DNA of 64,000 nt. Origin: Mesorhizobium sp. 65-26. GTDB lineage: Bacteria; Pseudomonadota; Alphaproteobacteria; Rhizobiales; Rhizobiaceae. The translations under genes and the position numbers were made by a program. Shown piece by piece: positions 61,144 to 64,000 of the stretch; position 1 is the stretch's first letter; each line of letters begins with the position of its first letter. The notes below the pieces were generated by a model. The model made no database searches. It saw only the letters and a list, made by a program, of their open reading frames with translations, and had not been told where the DNA came from. The stretch covers positions 267,914 to 331,913 of the forward strand of contig MKVL01000010.1 in the NCBI GenBank assembly GCA_001899205.1, read 5' to 3'.

Positions 61144-62694
61144 TTAGGCCGGCAGGCCCGCCTGTCGCAGGGCGTCGGTCACGTCATCGCGGATCGCGGG
61201 CGCCAGCCCGACGGCGGCGGACCAGCGGCCGACCGAGAAATGCGGGTCGAGCGCCATCAGCCGCGCTCCCGCCGCCTTCGCCTCCTCGATCCGGCCGAGG
61301 CGCGCCAGGGGCGCCGCCAGCCAGCCATGCAGGATGCTGAAGCCGGGCGTCATCTCCACGGCCCGGCGGCCGGCGGCGACAGCCTGTTCATGCCGGCCGG
61401 CGAGGAAATTGGCGAAGCCGACGATGCCCTGCGGCACGCAACTCATAGCGTCGAGCGGCGAGAGGCGCATCGCCTGCTCGCACCAGTCGATCGCACGTTG
61501 CGCATCGCCGCCATAGGCCACCGGCACGCAGCCGAAGGCATAGACGAAGGCGCATGAGGCGCTGAGCGAGAGCGCTTGCGAGAATGCCTCGTCGGCCAGC
61601 CGACGGTCGTGTTCGACCAGGCCGATGGTGAAGCCGGCAAGCGCCAAAGCCATCGCGTCGCCCGAACCATGCTCGATCGCCGCATGGGCATGGCGCAACG
61701 ACTTCTCGCGGTGCTCCGCGCTCATGCCGCCGCGTATGAACAGGGTCTGGTGCGTCCAGGCGGCGAAGCCGTGGGCCAGCGCGTAGCTCGGTTCGATGGC
61801 GAGCGCCCTGTCGAGCAGCGGCAGCCCCTTTGCGGCGCCCTGCGGCATGAAGGTGTAGACGTCGGGCAGGGCCCGCAGCAGGAGATCGTAGGCGTCGAGG
61901 CTGTCGGGACGCTTGCGCCTGACACGCTCGATCTCGGCCCGGCGCAGGTTTGGCTCGATCGCCGCCACCACGCTGAGGGTGATCTCGTCCTGTAGCGCGA
62001 AGACGTCGGTGAGATCGCGGTCGTAGCGCTCGGCCCAGAGATGGCCGCCATCTTCCGCGTCGATCAACTGGCCGGTGATGCGCACCCGGCTTCCGACCTT
62101 GCGCACGCTGCCTTCGAGCACATAGCGAACACCGAGTTCGCGCCCGACCTGCTTCACGTCGACCGCGCGACCCTTGTAGGTGAAGGAGGAATTGCGCGCG
62201 ATGACGAAGAGCCAGCGTATGCGCGACAGGCCGGTGATGATGTCCTCGACCATGCCGTCGGCGAAATAATCCTGCTCGGGATCGCCGCTCATGTTGGCGA
62301 AAGGCAGCACGGCGATGGACGGGCGGTCGGGCAACTCGGGGCAGGGCGCCGGCTGCCCGGCCGGCGCCGCGCCCGGGGCGCCGTCTTCCTCGCGCACCGC
62401 CCCGACGAAGCGCAGGCCACGGCGCAATATGGTGCGGATGAGGCGCTGTTCCTCGCCACTGTCGCCGAGCGCGTTGCGGGCGGCGTTGACCCGGCTGGCG
62501 AGCGTGGCGTCGGAAACTATGCGCCCCTGCCAGACCGCCTCGACGATGTCGTCCTTGCTCACCACGTGGTCACGGTTGCGGATCAGATATTGCAGCAGAT
62601 CGAACACCTGCGGCTCGACCGCGACTAGGCTGCCTCCACGGCGAAGCTCGCGCCGGTCGCCGTCCAGGGCAAAGTCCTCGAAATGATACGGCAA
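61144..62694 (-). CDS. CadC-like winged-helix regulator with TPR repeats
   Basis: A 516-residue regulator with the same design as the protein at 49336: OmpR-type winged helix (about 1-100, EPQVFDLLQYLIRNRDHVVS, WQGRIVSDATLASRVNAARN), FlgO/TolB-N-like domain (SIAVLPFANMSGDPEQDYFA) and TPR repeats. The start is TTG at 62694 after CGGGAG. Divergent from the alpha/beta hydrolase at 62879, which it may control. Confidence 0.88.
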   Translation of the reverse strand: MPYHFEDFALDGDRRELRRGGSLVAVEPQVFDLLQYLIRNRDHVVSKDDIVEAVWQGRIVSDATLASRVNAARNALGDSGEEQRLIRTILRRGLRFVGAVREEDGAPGAAPAGQPAPCPELPDRPSIAVLPFANMSGDPEQDYFADGMVEDIITGLSRIRWLFVIARNSSFTYKGRAVDVKQVGRELGVRYVLEGSVRKVGSRVRITGQLIDAEDGGHLWAERYDRDLTDVFALQDEITLSVVAAIEPNLRRAEIERVRRKRPDSLDAYDLLLRALPDVYTFMPQGAAKGLPLLDRALAIEPSYALAHGFAAWTHQTLFIRGGMSAEHREKSLRHAHAAIEHGSGDAMALALAGFTIGLVEHDRRLADEAFSQALSLSASCAFVYAFGCVPVAYGGDAQRAIDWCEQAMRLSPLDAMSCVPQGIVGFANFLAGRHEQAVAAGRRAVEMTPGFSILHGWLAAPLARLGRIEEAKAAGARLMALDPHFSVGRWSAAVGLAPAIRDDVTDALRQAGLPA

Positions 62695-62878
62695 ACGGCT
62701 CGCTCCCGACCGCGCGGCGAATGGGCCAGCACTCTAACCGCGTCGTGGGCGCAAAATCAAAGCGATCTCAATGGAAAATCAAGAGGCCCTGAAGGTGGCC
62801 TGAAAGCGAGCCAGCCCGACCCGTCGCATAGTCCTCCTGCAAGCAACGCAAACAACGTCTTTGAAAAGGAGAACTCAA

Positions 62879-63646
62879 ATGTCGAACACAGCAGCACTCA
62901 TCGCCACGGCGGCCCTGGCCCTTGGCGTCGGCGCATCCGGAACCCTCTCGGCCAACGCGCAGCCCGCAAAGTCCGTCGTCCTCGTCCACGGTGGCTTCGT
63001 CGACGGCTCTGGCTGGGACGGCGTCTACCAGATCCTGAAGAAGGACGGCTATGACGTCACCATCGTCCAGAACCCCACCACCTCGCTCGCCGACGATGTC
63101 GCGGTGACGAAGCGGGCCATTGCAGCCGCCAAGGGCGACGTCGTGCTGGTCGGCCACTCCTATGGCGGCGTCGTGGTTTCGGAAGCCGGCACTGATCCGA
63201 AGGTCTCGTCCGTGGTCTACATTGCCGCCTTCGCCGCCGATGCGGGAGAGTCGGTTTCGAGCCTGATCGCCAACCCGCCTCCCGGCGCCTCGGTGCCGCC
63301 GATCCTGCCGCCAGTCGACGGCTTCCTGATGCTGGACAAGGCCAAGTTCGCCGCTTCCTTCGCCGCCGACGTCAAGCCGGAGGTTGCCTCCTTCATGGCG
63401 GACTCGCAGGTGCCGTGGGGCGTCGCCGCGCTCGAGGGCCAGGTCACCAAGCCGGCCTGGAAGGTAAAGCCGAGCTGGTATCTCGTGGCCACCGACGACC
63501 ACATGATACCGCCGCCGGCGCAGCGCCAGATGGCCGGCCGCGCCAAGGCCAAGACCGTCGAAGTGCCCGGCAGCCACGCCATCTACGTCTCCAATCCCAA
63601 GGCCGTCGCCGACCTCATCGAGCAGGCCGCGACCGCCAAGAACTGA
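62879..63646 (+). CDS. secreted alpha/beta hydrolase
   Basis: A 255-residue hydrolase with a signal peptide ending ANAQ, an LVHGGFVDGSGW oxyanion loop, nucleophile GHSYGG, and an acid/histidine pair (TDDHMI and VPGSHAIYVS). It resembles the salicylate-esterase/hydroxynitrile-lyase-like group. AAGGAG precedes ATG. A strong hairpin follows the stop codon. Confidence 0.9.
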   Translation: MSNTAALIATAALALGVGASGTLSANAQPAKSVVLVHGGFVDGSGWDGVYQILKKDGYDVTIVQNPTTSLADDVAVTKRAIAAAKGDVVLVGHSYGGVVVSEAGTDPKVSSVVYIAAFAADAGESVSSLIANPPPGASVPPILPPVDGFLMLDKAKFAASFAADVKPEVASFMADSQVPWGVAALEGQVTKPAWKVKPSWYLVATDDHMIPPPAQRQMAGRAKAKTVEVPGSHAIYVSNPKAVADLIEQAATAKN

Positions 63647-63665
63647 ACTGCCACAACTGGTGGCG

Positions 63666-63698
63666 GATAGCCCGGGCGCCTGCCGCGCCCGGGCTATC
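63666..63698 (+). terminator. strong hairpin after the hydrolase gene
   Basis: GATAGCCCGGGCG (63666-63678) pairs perfectly with CGCCCGGGCTATC (63686-63698) around a 7-base loop and is followed by GTTGTT. Likely transcription terminator despite a short T run. Confidence 0.75.
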
Positions 63699-63839
63699 GT
63701 TGTTCGGGGACAAAACGGCGATGCTCGCATGCCTTGCTGACGATGGCGGAAAAGACGGGATAGGCTGTCGGGACGGGCGCGGGTCGTTCGTCCTCTGGGC
63801 GCAAGGGCCGACAGCATCGAGATATTCAGGAGCCAGCCG

Positions 63840-64000
63840 ATGATCCCCACCATCACCGCTTTCGCGCACTCGCCGGATCGCGGCAGGGGACAGGCGCGCG
63901 ACATGCGTGTTCGCTGGGCGCTGGAGGAAGTGGGCCAGCCCTACGATGTCCGCCTCGTGTCGTTCGAGGACATGAAGCAACCGGCGCATCGCGCGCTGCA
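63840..64000 (+). CDS. glutathione S-transferase family protein, N-terminal part (partial)
   Basis: ATG at 63840 follows AGGAGC, and the frame runs off the right edge. The first 53 residues include MRVRWALEEVGQPYDVRLVS, the start of the thioredoxin-like domain of a GST. The glutathione- and substrate-binding regions are outside the window. Confidence 0.75.
   Translation, partial: MIPTITAFAHSPDRGRGQARDMRVRWALEEVGQPYDVRLVSFEDMKQPAHRAL

Overview
The window is a GC-rich chromosomal segment (short AT-rich patches mark promoters) from what is most likely a member of the Rhizobiales, probably Mesorhizobium or a close relative in the Phyllobacteriaceae. This is an inference from gene content: many periplasmic-binding-protein transporters, DUF982/DUF1236/DUF1127/DUF1488 small proteins, a BKACE enzyme, CadC-like TPR regulators, and a RIME-type rhizobial intergenic repeat. 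There is no rRNA, recognisable tRNA, CRISPR array, prophage or complete insertion sequence. All functions were read by eye from sequence and family knowledge; no searches were run.

Layout. 1-2.8 kb: a LuxR-type regulator cut by the window edge, a small YadA-like trimeric autotransporter and a secreted protein. 2.8-8.6 kb: sulfotransferase, aminotransferase with a perfect 18-bp palindrome in its leader, GNAT, YghU-type GST, and a Deg-like protein that has lost its catalytic triad. 8.8-14 kb: PAS-GGDEF-EAL protein, DUF2161 nuclease-like protein, BKACE, DUF1275, cytochrome b561. 14-18.9 kb: a D-amino-acid/peptide locus (serine hydrolase, peptide-binding protein, DauA-like D-arginine dehydrogenase) divergent from an XRE-cupin regulator. 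19-19.7 kb: small secreted proteins, one very histidine-rich.

19.9-26.2 kb is an unusual operon: polar amino-acid ABC transporter, a protein of the DIT1/PvcA isonitrile-synthase family, a divergent ROK kinase, a GntR regulator and a divergent NagB-like protein, joined by ATGA overlaps. 26.6-34.4 kb: ABC-F ATPase, then an island of small rhizobial proteins (coupled pairs of short genes, NYN-LOTUS protein, cold-shock protein, two DUF982 proteins), DUF1176 protein and a methyltransferase. 34.6-44.6 kb: SARP/BTAD-hydrolase fusion, DUF4239 protein, patatin lipoprotein, an ABC locus lacking an ATPase with a creatininase, and a DszB-like protein paired with a Rieske oxygenase.

45-48.7 kb holds a membrane-stress operon: a PspA/IM30-type protein whose first ~145 residues resemble the N-terminal part of TnpB (IS605 OrfB) without the nuclease, followed by YqiJ-like and flotillin (YqiK-like) genes, with two matching palindromes in the promoter. 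48.7-51.4 kb: REP-like inverted repeat, GFA protein, CadC-like TPR regulator, DUF1127 protein. 51.4-59.3 kb is a seven-gene catabolic operon read leftward (TrpXYZ-type transporter, TetR regulator, class III aminotransferase, thiolase, acyl-CoA synthetase) with a TetR-like operator upstream. 59.4-64 kb: Sel1-repeat protein, small secreted protein, a second CadC-like TPR regulator divergent from a secreted alpha/beta hydrolase, and the start of a GST.

The strongest candidates for undescribed biology are the TnpB-N/PspA fusion with flotillin and the PvcA-like/ROK/NagB-like operon in which all three enzymes differ from their families at key residues.
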